DNA from: Trifolium pratense
Lineage: Eukaryota; Streptophyta; Magnoliopsida; Fabales; Fabaceae
Direction of reading: 5' to 3'
DNA: 64,000 nt
Assembly (NCBI RefSeq): GCF_020283565.1
Contig: NC_060060.1
Coordinates: forward strand, 43,214,001 to 43,278,000
Shown: positions 1-12,000 of the stretch, piece by piece
How the letters are laid out: each line of letters opens with the position of its first letter
Numbering within the stretch: the first letter of the stretch is position 1
Notes under the pieces: model-generated
The model's input: the letters and a program-made list of their open reading frames with translations, nothing else
Database searches by the model: none
Told to the model about the DNA's origin: nothing
Program-made: the position numbers and the translations under genes

Positions 1-57
1 ACATTGTCAATGTATATGTGGTTCATAGATCAATGTTATTCAAACTTGAATACATAC

Positions 58-522
58 CGATTTAAGCTCACCAAAACGGTTTGAATCAGAGATAAACTCC
101 TTCATAAAACTAGTTCTAGGATGATGCATCCACATAGTACCATCCATGAGCTGAACCCCACTAGATTCACACGCCACAACAATCTCATCAAATTCAACAG
201 CACTAAGAGCAACAGGTTTCTCTAACAACACATGTTTCCCTTTCTTAGCAGCAATCACCGCCCACTGCAAATGTAAGCTAGTCGGTAACGGAACGTAAAC
301 GGCATCGACATTTGGATCATCGAGAACTTCTTCGTAGGATCCGTATACTTTGGCATCGTTAGGGAAGTTGTTGGATTTTGCGAAGGTTTGGGCTTTGGAA
401 AGGGTGCGGCTTCCGACGGCGTAGAGAGTGGCGTGGGGTGAGAGTGAGATGGCGCGTGAGACTTTGCGGGCTATGTCGGCGCAACCGATTACGCCGAAAC
501 GGATTGGTGGTGGTGGTGACAT
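58..522 (-). CDS. Gfo/Idh/MocA family oxidoreductase, first exon (partial gene)
   Basis: First exon (155 codons) of an NAD(P)-binding oxidoreductase; the remaining exons lie left of the window. The Rossmann start (RFGVIGCADIARK, about residues 7-19) and the family's EKP motif (HVLLEKPVAL, lysine next to the active site) are both present, as is the WMHHPR segment usual in plant homologues. The minus-strand donor is after the codon ending at 58 (TCG|GTATGT), phase 0. I chose the ATG at 520-522 (MSPPPP), directly before the Rossmann fold; an in-frame ATG at 597 would add 25 Ser/His-rich residues and cannot be excluded. The plant family resembles Arabidopsis At4g09670-type proteins, whose substrates are poorly known, so only the dehydrogenase fold is claimed. 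Confidence 0.85.
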
Positions 523-1474
523 TTTGCGGTGGGTTTTGGAATGGAATGAATGGAAATGAAATAAACGGTTTTGTAGTTTCAGGGAGTGAGCGGTCACAAG
601 AGTTCTTTATTTTTTGATACATGCGGTCACAAATCACAATAGTTTTATTTTTATTGATTTATTTATAATTTCAAATTAAAAATGAAATTATTAAACTAAA
701 CACGAAATTATAAAAAAAAAGTCCAAAAATTTATTATTTTATTTATTTATTTTTTCGTGAAGAGTAAGGGGTATTATCATTATTTTATGAAGGGGCATTG
801 TATTTTGGTACAAGTGTAAAAATAAGGTTTTTTTTAATAGTAAAAGTAGGGTTGTGCACCGTTCGGGTTCGGTCGGATTCGGTTCTAAAATCGACCATCT
901 AAAGAAAACTGTAGAGGATATTATTGAGCGGCCCATCTCCGACCATCTGAGCCAGCGGATAAGTCGGGTGGCGGGTTAGGTAGTGAACGGTTTTGTCAGA
1001 TGGGTTTCGTCGGTTATTGCAATCAGTAGGCACACACAAAAATAGAATGGCGAAGAAACAAAAATGGCTTCTTTGGTTTTGTTTTGTTGAAAGTTGAAAG
1101 ATGAATCAATGTTAGAGAAGGAAGAAGAAGAAAGTTGAAAGAGAGAGAAAGTAAAAGCATTATTAAATATAATATGATGATTAATTTAATATAATTGGAC
1201 GGGACTTTGGCTGGGGGAATTGACATGATGAGGTGAAAACAAACAGCCGCTATCAATCCGCCGCTATTTCCAAATTATCTTGTAGTGAATATAAGAAGGG
1301 CAAGAGATACATAGTAGCGGAAAACAAACAAACTTTTCCATGGTTATGAAAAACGAAAATTAGGTGGACCAAACTTATTATTAAAAAGATCACTTCTAAA
1401 AATAATAGGGCAACTATGAAATTAAACCATAAACTCTCATTAATGTCAATGCCAAAATTAATTAGCTAGCTTAT
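523..1474. other. Intergenic, no gene seen
   Basis: AT-rich spacer. A short G-rich patch at about 845-1020 has repeated GGTTCGG/GTCGG words, typical of degenerate transposon ends, but I could not delimit an element. The short open frames here have no recognisable domain. Confidence 0.4.
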
Positions 1475-1850
1475 CTATGACATATTATTCCCATCCTTAT
1501 AGATATGAGAGCCTACAAAATACTTATTTTTCACCAAAAGCAAGCAATTGTTCAAACGGTTTCTTAGCTTCAAAGGAATAGCTAGATGAGACTTGAAGGC
1601 TAGTGTCACAAGCTTGAAATCACACTCAAGCCAAAGATGATTCCAACCACTCCTATGTGCAATCTCAATAACAGTAATTGCACCAATAAGCTCAGCAGAG
1701 AATGCATCACTCATCCTAAGATTGGAAGTAAAACAATTAGTTTAATTTATTTTAAAGATGCCTCCACAAACTGAAGGACCATGGTTACCTTTAGAAACAC
1801 CATCAAAGTTACACTTTATCCAATTGAGAGGGGGAGGTTGCCAAATAATT
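1475..1850 (-). pseudogene. RNase H-like domain fragment (non-LTR retroelement or RVT_3 type)
   Basis: Minus-strand reading gives the first RNase H strand with its catalytic Asp (KCNFDGVSKGN followed by CGGIF, about 1775-1815), an in-frame stop, and then the helix and second half (AELIGAITVIEIA, LWLECD, ending HIYKDGN). This is the layout of the plant RNase H domain found in LINE pol C-termini and in RVT_3 single-domain proteins. The stop at about 1741-1746 and loss of flanking pol sequence mark it as a dead fragment. Whether it came from a LINE or a host RVT_3 gene is not decidable here. Confidence 0.6.
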
Positions 1851-3289
1851 TTTGTAATGAGCGAAGCTTTAGGAAGATGACTATGCCCATTAAAAACTTT
1901 TCAAATACAAAAATAAGTATCCGATGACAGTGTTGTGAGATTATCAAACAAAGAAGCATTGAAAATGATCATAGATCATTTATCTCAAATTTTATAAAAT
2001 TAATTTGATGAATTTTATTTCATTTTTTCCGTCCGAAAATAATTGTTACATTTATAAAAATAAAATATTCTTAAAGAATTGTCACTTTTAATGTAACATT
2101 AATTATTTAATTTCTAATTTTTTATTTTTGTATGCATCATTATCAAATTATTTTTCTCGGTTTTGTATTTATGATGATAAAAAGACATCAATGGTTAATT
2201 AATCCAATTGAAACAATAAAATGTGACAAATATTGAGTCATATGTAGTCTTTTCTCAATTAGAGTAATCACTTTAACGATAAAAATTTCTAACCATTAAA
2301 TTTCTCGCAAAATAAAAAAAAAAAAAAACATATGCTACTATTGTGAGGTGACAGTAATTTTTTTTATTATAAAAAAAGTTAAGTAAACTCTACCCAAAAA
2401 TAATATCAGTAAAATGAACTAATATACTTGAGTCGGTTGGTGCAAGCAAGTCTCTTTGAATCCACCGCTTCAAAAAGAGTGTGGATGAACTAAAATATGT
2501 CAAAGAAGTGAAAATGAAGGAAATAGAGACAGCAGCAATAGGTTGTGTAATAGGAGGGTGTGCTTTGGTATCTGGTGGGTGCAAATTTGTGAGGTCTATA
2601 TTATCTAAGTTGAGTCAATTGTGTGGAAATGGTATTGAAACGGGTGAACAAAGAGAAGCTCACGATTGAAGTGGAAGCTTGGTAGCATAGTGGATAACCT
2701 TGGAAGATGGTGTTTCTTTTTTGTATTATTTCTCTGGTTTTCAGAACAATAGAATCCGATTATTCAGAGTTCGACAACAAGGTAAGTAAAATTTAGTAAA
2801 AAATTGTTCTTACGGGGAATGATGGTAGCATAATAGATAAGCTTGGTAGAGGGTGAAGGAGACTAATGATTAATTATTTTTATCAATGATTCTATCAAGA
2901 ATAATAGGTGCACCCTCAAGAATTTATGCAGCAGAGGCCTATTTGAACAACATAACTCTGAAATTCCATGGCATGTCAAAGTGGAAAGAGAAAGTGAAGT
3001 ATTTAAAACAATTTTTTGGTTGCAGTCATGTAGTAAATGATGATTAGATTTTTTTGTTTTGTTTTTTAATAATCAATGATGATTAGAATTTGAATTTGCT
3101 TTATTATACAAATGCAGAGTATACAACTAGTATTTTTAGGTACAAGTATATGTCTATTTGAATCATTTAAAACTCACCCTTTGTTTCCATACTTTTCTAT
3201 GATCATCAATTTGTAGTTTTTAGTTTTTACATAGAAATTCTTCTCCTAATTAAGATCAGTTTTTAATATTTAAGCCTCAAAGGACCATT
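1851..3289. other. Intergenic, no gene seen
   Basis: AT-rich. At about 2020-2100 there is a Stowaway-like word (TTTCCGTCCGAAAATAATTG) without a recognisable partner end. Two similar stretches near 2680 and 2822 (GGTAGCATA.TGGATAA type) look like a degenerate local duplication. No coding region is supported. Confidence 0.35.
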
Positions 3290-3370
3290 CAGGTCATAGT
3301 CGATCTCTAGTGATCGGTCAATTACACTTAATCTCAAAAGGACACACAGTGAGATTGAGTGTAATTAGAG

Positions 3371-3438
3371 TATATAAACTAAAGATTTGAAAAAATCACA
3401 CTACCCTTATAAAATAATATAATTACTATTGTCTAACA
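3371..3438 (-). repeat. Remnant of copia 3' LTR
   Basis: About 68 bp nearly identical to 5630-5701, beginning TGTTAGACAATAG on the minus strand. It is immediately preceded on that strand by a polypurine tract (GAGGGGAGGTG, 3439-3449), as expected of the internal/3' LTR junction. The LTR homology stops after about 68 bp; the sequence beyond is unrelated and carries a 17-bp-arm inverted repeat (3339-3385). Confidence 0.7.
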
Positions 3439-3451
3439 CCTCCCCTCAAAC

Positions 3452-4995
3452 TCACGATGCAGTGATAGGGAGCATCGAGAGTTTGTCAATCAAGAAACGA
3501 AAACGTTTAATAGAATGCGTCTTCGTGAACAAATCAACAATCTGCAAGGAGGAAGAAATAAAAGGCAAAGTAATTGTGTCATGCTGAAGATGATGACGTG
3601 TGAAATGACAATCAATTTCAATGTGCTTAGTGCGTTCATGAAATACTGAATTGTGGGCAATTTGAATGACACTTTTGTTGTCACAATATATAGGAGTTGG
3701 TTCAGAAAGAGTAACACCCATATTAGAAAGTAACCAACACAACCAAACAATTTCAGTTGTCGTGGATGCCATAGCACGATATTCAGCTTCAGTAGAAGAG
3801 CGAGAAAAGTCATGCTTTTTACTTTTCCAAGAAATGAGAGAATCTCCAAGAAAGATACAAAACTCTGTGGTAAACTTACGGTCGGTAGGATCACTAGCCC
3901 AATCCGCATTAGAGTAAGCACGCAACTCTAAGGAAGAAGATGATGGAAACAAAAGACGAGTATCAGTAACGCCATTTTGTTGACGAGTATCAATACAAGA
4001 AGTTTGATGAACAGTACCATCAAAAGCAAGTAACTCAGAGAATTTATTAGAAGTATACTCACCACCTAAATCAGAATGGAAACACTTTATGACAACATTA
4101 TGTTGGGTTTTAACCATAAAACGAAACATATGATAAATAACAAAGAAATCAGAACGATTTTTCATAAGATAAACCCAACAATAACGAGTATGATCATCAA
4201 TAAAAGAGACATAATATCTTGACCCACCTTTGGTAAGAATCGGTGATGGACCCCAAACATCAGAATGAACCAAATCAAAAGGTGCTTTGGACACAAAAAC
4301 ACTTTTGTTAAAAGGCAAGGCAGAAAATTTGGCAAGTTTGCAACCACAATAATCAGAAATATAATTAATTTGCAATTCTCCTAAAGCTCCAGTAGAGGCT
4401 AAGTATTTTAATCTAAATGCTGAAACATGACCAAGACGAGAATGCCACAAATAAAATTTAGAAGATGATATATTCAAACGAAAAGATGATAAATCAATAG
4501 TGGAAGTAGAAGTTGAGGCTGCTGGATCTGGAACTTTCAGCTCATCCAAAACATAAAGTCCCCCATGTCTGCGGCCAGTCCCAATCAACCTCCCAGATTG
4601 TGGATCCTGCACATAACAATGAGTGGAAGGAAACATAACCGAGTAACCAAAATAACACAATTGACTAACAGAAACAAGACTCAATGTGAGATTAGAAATA
4701 TAATAAACATTAGAAAGAAACAAATTAGATGTGGACACTGACCCAACTCCTGCTACTGGCATAAGAGTGCCATCAGCAGTCATAACTGACACAGATGATT
4801 TAGAATTTAAAGACAAAAAAGACTTATGATATGACATATGATGTGATGCTCCAGAATCAAGGATCCACATGGAAGAGGAGATACCTGACAAGTTAGACTG
4901 AGTTAAACCTTTAATAGACGAGACAGATGTAGCATCTGGCTGACTGGTAAGAAACTTTTGGAACTGCTTAGCAAGATCAAATACTCGTGAAGTAG
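3452..4995 (-). pseudogene. Ty1-copia polyprotein relic, integrase fused to RNase H by internal deletion
   Basis: Minus-strand frame of a copia element. In order: tail of gag (open from about 4990), aspartic protease (WILDSGASHHM), GAG-pre-integrase (WHSRLGH), integrase core with LVHSDVWGP, FIDDHTRYCW and FHSDLGGEY, reaching HQTSC...QQNGV; then without a break RNase H (YSNADWASDPTDR, SSTEAEYRA, the CDNKS motif, HIEIDCHF). The C-terminal integrase part and the whole reverse transcriptase are missing, and the frame stays open across the junction (about 3960-3990). A 10-bp direct repeat GATACTCGTC flanks the junction. Most of gag is also lost. The element cannot move by itself. Confidence 0.85.
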
Positions 4996-5001
4996 TCTCG
5001 T

Positions 5002-5524
5002 ATGGATATATACATGATCAATACCATAACTAACAGGGAGAGGAGCAACCAAAGAATGAGTCAAAGTTACATCAAGCACTCATATGAATCAATCAACAAT
5101 AAATCAAACCCTAAAAAAAAAATTCAACCAAATATCCACAATTCTAAATCACTGGAGCTAAATCAAATAACCATATATCCAATGCTAAAACCACAATGCC
5201 AAATCCAAGAATCAATGAATCTTATACCACTAGTTATACTTCAAGTGCCACTTTTAACCGTTCTCATTAACAAACATGAAATTATGCAAACGGAATGAAA
5301 TTGATGGTCTCCAACAATTTGCAAACAACTTTATCCAAATTGACTACAACCAATCATGTAACAACCTTTAATTATTGATTAACCAAAACAATTTGGGCGT
5401 AAATCAAATTGAAGAAATTTTCCTAATTTGCAAAAACACGTTTATCTCTTCGACGGAACCGCCGCATCAACCTTGCTCTTTTTTCTTTCTTTTATTGTCG
5501 ATCAACCAAGCTCTTTGATACCAT
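5002..5524 (-). mobile_element. Copia 5' untranslated/gag-deleted region
   Basis: Between the 5' LTR and the truncated gag. Just inside the LTR the minus strand reads TGGTATCAAAGAGC (about 5516-5526), a primer-binding-site-like sequence matching the initiator tRNA-Met site of plant copia elements with one change. The rest has no gag reading frame. Confidence 0.6.
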
Positions 5525-5526
5525 GT

Positions 5527-5701
5527 TAACAAGGTTGAACATATAGAAACATAGAAAAAGAGAAAGACCCTTGAACTTAGGGTTTCAATAGAATAAACAA
5601 AACTTAGAAACACAAGAGTTACAATAAAGTATATAAACTAATTAAAGATTTGAAAAGATCACACTACCCTTATAAAATAATATAATTACTATTGTCTAAC
5701 A
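5527..5701 (-). repeat. Copia 5' LTR (~175 bp)
   Basis: Begins TGTTAGAC at 5701 and ends ...TTAACA next to the PBS at about 5527 on the minus strand. Its first 70 bp match the remnant at 3371-3438, so the pair brackets the relic. I saw no convincing 5-bp target duplication because the distal end of the other LTR is lost. Confidence 0.7.
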
Positions 5702-6063
5702 AAATGATCATACAATCATGCAGTCATGACAGTCAGATAAGATAGAATGATTATTCAGCAAAAATTAAATTTGCTATTTCATTGTACCAAAAAATTAGCT
5801 ATATCTAGACCGTCCAATCTGAATCGGAGGGCTATAAACTCTTGACGGCGCACCAGATTTGCGTTGACATGTAATCCATTTTCTCTCTCACCAGATTTTT
5901 AAAATTTAAACGATAACATCCAAGATAACACAACGCCAAACAAAATTTCTGAGGTCACAAACAAGCCAAAACATAACACTCTACACTACCATATGCAAAA
6001 CTTCAATTTCACCATTTCACTCTCAATTCCAATTCCAATCCAACAACAACAACAAACTTCACA

Positions 6064-9000
6064 ATGCGACTTCTTTCAACACCTTCCCTCTCCTTCCCCC
6101 CATTTCTCATCCAAACAAATCGCTCCATTTCCCGCCGTCGCTACTCCGTCAGATGCGCCACTTCCATCAACGACGGTGGCAATTCCTTTACGGCAAAGTC
6201 AGGGTACTTGTTTGAGCTGAGTGCGATTGAAGCGGATTCTTTATCGGAGTACAGTATATCGAAAATTGCGGCGATTTATTATAGAAAGCCGATTGTTGTG
6301 GCTAGGAGATTGTTTCAGACTGGTATTGCTTTTGCCAAGTGGTTTGGTTTACGGTATCTTGATAATCGTTTTGATCGCTCTGATGATATGTTTGAGGTGT
6401 GGAAATTGTTCTTCTTTTTCTGCTTTTCTAGTTTTGTGGTGGAATTTAGCATTGGAATTTTAGGATTTGTTTTGTTTTCAATTAATAGTTGAAATATATA
6501 GTGAACACTTAATTTGATCTTTATAGGATAAGCGCTTATCATATATGTGAGACACTATTACTATACTTGGATTCTGTTTGGATAAACAACTTATTTTGCA
6601 GCTTATAGTACAAGCGCTTACTATATAAGTGCTCACGAATAAGCTCTTTTTATAAAACAAGGCGAACTATTTTTTATAGTCAATAAGCTGTTTTCATAAG
6701 CTATTATGGAGAGCTTATGGAAATAAACGGAAAACAGAGTATGAACATGTCGTAAGTTATTTTCTTAAGTTCTTTGAAACAGTGTCAAAAGTGTTTATGC
6801 CACTAGATAAGTTCAAATAGGTCGATCCAAACAGGCCCTCACTACTGTTACTAATTTAATTTACTCATTGAATTTATCAAAATTGTAGAAACATGGTCGA
6901 ATGTGTATTTTGTTAGTAAGTTTGGTTTTCCTTCATTAGTTTGATCCTTGCACTTGTTTTCATTCGGTCAGATTGGTCCGTTAAATTACTCACATACATA
7001 AGAACACTTAAGAATGTTTTTGTAGTTTTACTCTTAATACATTTATTTAAAGACTACAGTGACAATGTCTCACACATTTAGTGACTAAAATAGCTTACTC
7101 CTAAAATATATATCAGTTTTTCAAAATCAGACTTTCGAAGCGCTCGAAACTTTAATTACACTTGTATCTTGTTACATTAAAAGATAGAGAAAATTGTTAT
7201 TGAAAATTTCACCTAAACTTGAATTCCAAAGAGTAAAATTGATAGTGAAAGTGATTTCATATGGAAGTCGATTTTTTTAAACGGAAATGATTTTTATTAT
7301 TGGAAATAAGAAATTTTGAATTATTCTAAGGAAATAATTTGTTTCCGTTAGCATGCAGAGTATCTTTGGAACCTATGAAAGAAGTGATGTTGTTATTGTT
7401 AGAGTGGAGAATCTTCAGACTTTTGATTTGTGGTTTTCAATGAAATGAACTAAACAGCTCATTTTTCAATTTATTTTTATTGTTTGGTTTGCAGGTTAGA
7501 GCTGCAGAGCTAAGGAAGATATTGGTGGAACTTGGGCCGGTATGTCATGCTGGTCATTTTATAATTGTTGGAACTCATTATTGTTTAATGTACTGTGTTC
7601 TTGAATTAGATGTTTTTTTGTTTTAGATTGAGTAATGGTAATTGGTAAGGGTCATTGATGTTATTCCATCTCAGATATGTCATAACAGATATGTCATAAA
7701 ATGGATTTATAAATTTCGTGACTGCAGTTTTAAACTTGTTGTGAGTTTGTTGGGTTTGCATCTATTGCGAACAAAGGTTCGCGTGAGTTGTAACATTTAA
7801 ATGGGAGCCAAATTTTAAGAAATGAGTTTTGAATTTTAAGGAGCAAACCAGCTAAATATATTTTCAATCGCAGCTTTGAAGGGATATTAAATTGAACCCC
7901 ACCATAGTTCCTTCCCTGCAAATTTCCCTTTTACGTTCTTTTATTTATTTATTTATTTATTTTTTTCCTGTCTTATATTAATTGTATCTACTTTTTAGCT
8001 TGTTGAATATCTGGGGAGAGTATGAATCATTGTTTTGATTTGGTAGATATTGGTCCTCTAAACTTGGAGGTCATTTGCATCATGTAAATTAGACTGTGTT
8101 TAGTTATTAAACTTGATCAATTTGAACTCTTTCTACTCCACATAAGGTTCGCTCCTCCCCTGTCCCATTATTCCCTTTGGTACAAGTTATTTTCTCCATC
8201 CTTGGTTGGTTTAGGGTGACTTTGACGTTTAAAATTCAAGAGTCTTTAATATTACGAAGGACATTATAGATACTGCATTGTGTATATAATAGTTTAGTTT
8301 CTTAGTTGTTTTTGTTAAATTAATATGCCCATAAATAAAATATCATTTTTTATTACTGATACAAACTACTTTGTTGCAGGCATATATCAAAATTGCTCAG
8401 GCTATATCATCTCGTGCTGTAAGTTCTACTTTATCTGTGACAATATTAAATATCATCTCAATATATTATTTTATTTGTTTCTGGTCATTTGTGATTCTTC
8501 TTCTATGGTTTTCCTTTCATCATATGTAAGCCCTACCGTAGGAAGCCCATTCTGAGACATTGGCAACCAAATATAATTCCGTTTGATAAGAACCCAATCA
8601 CACGGGGAACCCCTCCCTTAAAAGATAGCTAGCTATCAAGAGGGAAGAATCAAACTAAAGTACTGTTTATTTTTGGATGACAAATGTTACTCTAGTTAGT
8701 ATTATTCCAGGGGTGATGATTGAACCCTGAACCTCTTTACTCCTCCATCATAAATAACCACTGAACCAACCACACCGAGCACATATACCTAAAAACAAAA
8801 GCTGCAAGTTAATTTTGAGCTATTAGAGTTAGACAGCCATATTTCCAAATATTTTATTTGAAACCTTCTTCATCTTGAATCAAATGTCCTAAACACATAT
8901 ACCTAAAAATATTCATAATTGTTTTGTCTGATCCGATTGTTAATTGAACCTGGTTGATATTTGGGTTTATTATTCGATCAGTTTTTCCTTTCTGTCATTT

Positions 9001-12000
9001 ATTTGAATATGAAATTCCAAATCTTTCCCCAATTATTGTTTAGATGTTCGCATGTTGTTAATGGCCAGCAGATGGTTGGGCATGCCTGAATAGGTTATGC
9101 TCAAGTGTAACTTCACCAATTTTCTGTTAAGATAATGCCACTTTAATTTCCAGTGCTGTAATTAAGATATACAATTCCAAATAAAAACTTTCCTTGTAGG
9201 ATTTGATACCACCATCATATCTTGATGAGCTCTCACTTCTACAAGATCGAATAAGTCCATTTTCCACTGAAGTTGCTTTCAATATGATTGAACAAGAACT
9301 TGGTTTATCCTTGGTTGAAATTTTCTCAGAGATTTCACCCGAGCCTGTTGCTGCTGCTTCCCTTGGGCAGGTTCATACTTTTGGCCTTAATGGTGTATTT
9401 TTCTAGCTGATATAGCAGAGCTTTGAGATAACATGTATGTGTCTCTTCAATTTTAAATTTTATTAATTGAAATTAGAATTCTGTCTCTGGAGCATAGGTA
9501 TATCAAGCTAGGCTTCGCAGAACAGGACAAGTTGTTGCTGTTAAAGTGCAAAGACCAGGGGTTCAAGCTGCAATTTCCCTTGACATATTAATCTTGCGTT
9601 TTATGGCAGGGCTGGTTCGTACAGCAGGCAAATTGAATACTGATCTTCAGGTGTTGTTGCCTCTTGCAATCTGAACAAGATTACTTTTATAATTTAGAGT
9701 ATGTTAAGTGTTAACACCATCGTTCCTTTCGAAGTTATGGGTTTTTGGATAAAAGGAGAAGAATAAGAAATATAACTATGGTGAAATATTATTGGTAGTA
9801 AGTAAACTGATAATTAACTTGATAGAAAAGGCTAAACACTAACCCCTATTATCGGGGTATAAAACTCCTAATCCCAAATAAATAAGAAAAATCAAGAAAC
9901 AAATCATGATAATAAAAATGAAATGGAAACCAATCCTAGGAGATAATCTAAGATACTCTAATATTACAAACTCGTCCTAGGAGATTAACTAAGATATTCA
10001 CATATATATCTTTGATATTATAAGATATTTTCTAATATTACAAACTCGTCCTAGGAGATTAACTAAGATATTCACATATATATCTTTGATATTATAAGAT
10101 ATTTTCTTATATTCTAATAGTTGCTACTAATGCCTCTCCACTAGAAGACTGGTTGATGTTAACCTGTTAAGTTATCTACTTCTATAAACTTACAGAAGTT
10201 TGGGGGCATGATTTATAGGATTTAATTTGTATGCATTGCCGGTGTAAATATTTTTTACACATGCATCCAACTACATCTCATTGTTGTAGATATTTGTGCA
10301 GATGTTTTAAAAACTAAAGTAACAAAGTCACATTACTGGCTGCATGTGTAAAAGAAAATTTAAATTTTCAGTTGCATAACCATTAATCTCTAATTTATAT
10401 TGCCTATATCATAATCTCTTGTGTCATATCCATCAATCTTCATATTGATCTGTATGTATGCATCTGTATTTATATTCTGCCATTCCCTATCACATCAGTT
10501 TGTTAAGCATGGCATTGTATTTATGCAGGCACTTGTCGATGAGTGGGCATCAAGCCTTTTCCGGGTATGCATGGGTTTTCTTGTATTTTCACTAAAATTA
10601 TGATTTAGAGTTTAGGTGATTGCATGGTGCAGTTGTTGTGATGCTTTCTGCACCTCAATCTAATTTAACAAAAAACAGAGTCAATGCATGTTTCAATAGT
10701 ATGCAAACTATGTGTTGATATAATATTTTCCTGGTTTTGCATTGGTTTTTCTTTTGTGTGTATTTATTACCATAACTATTTCTTTAGTATGCTAACTCAG
10801 TAATATGCTAACTCAAAAGTATTAGTCAAGGATATTAAAAAGCTTGAGAACTAAATGCTTGCGTTGTATTATTTTTTCTTTATTTTTAGATATTTTGATG
10901 GCTTAGTGAAAGAGCACAATGTGATTTTTTATTTCGATCTTGTTTCAGTGAATATATTCCTCTGTCCTGTTCAGCAACCTATGGAATGAGTTAGCTGTGG
11001 TTCTGTCAGGATTGAAGTCCAATTTTTGTGCAAATGTATTTTTATTTGATTCGGACTTAGGAGTCATAGTACAACATTTATTGACATCCCATTCTTTTAC
11101 TATTCATTTTCATTAAAATTTACCATTGTGGCTAGTTAATATTTGTATGACCAATAACCTAATTCTTGATTGAAGATGGGTTTTTTCTTTGAACCTAGTT
11201 CAACATAGGGTCTTTATTATAGATGTACACGTTTAGAGAAGGGTAAATAGAATAGAAAGGGTTTCAAGAATCAAATAGTGACATATGAAGGTTCAAAAAC
11301 AAGAGCTTCGGAAAAGGACTTTTAAGGGAGGGCTCTTTGAGGAAAATGAAATTGCTAATGATATGAGGAACTAGATGACTAAAGATATTAGAATTTTAGA
11401 GGCCTATACTCAACCACAAAAGCTAGCTTGAGAGTTGAGGTTTGCACTACACTTATAAAGGCTATCTTTACCATATCTCTAGCCAATGTGGGATTTCTAA
11501 CACACCCCCTCACGTCCAGAACTGAACAAGCTGGAACGTGGGATCAACAACAACGGGTGGCCCAAATATGGGAGGTCTCCACAACAAACAACAAATGGAT
11601 CTAGGATAGGCTCTGATACCATATTAGAATTTGAGAGACCTATACTCAACCACAAAATATTAGAATTTTAGAGGCCTATACTCAACCACAAAAGCTAGCT
11701 TGAGAGTTGAGGTTTGCACTACACTTATAAAGGCTATCTTTACCATATCTCTAGCCAATGTGGGATTTCTAACAAAAGAGATTAGGAAGGTAACAGGTTT
11801 CTTAATTCACCTTGTGAAGGACACTGGGATAATCAAACTACACTACATATTGCCTGAAATCTAGTATTTCATGAGAGAACTAAGTACATTGTTCGCTTCA
11901 TGTTTTGTGATTATCCAATCAAACTCATGGTTTTGGATCCATTGAAATTTCTCCACCCACTTAGAGTTTCGGTGGGGAAATTTCGGGGTATCTACTCATG

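Noticed and set aside
1023..1256. 77-codon minus-strand frame
   Set aside because: Low-complexity Leu/Ser/Pro composition, no domain, no splice or leader context.
5993..6220. Frame overlapping the ABC1K start
   Set aside because: Different frame from the kinase; the ATG at 6064 continues into the ABC1 N-terminal region and a good donor, so 5993 is a leader shadow.
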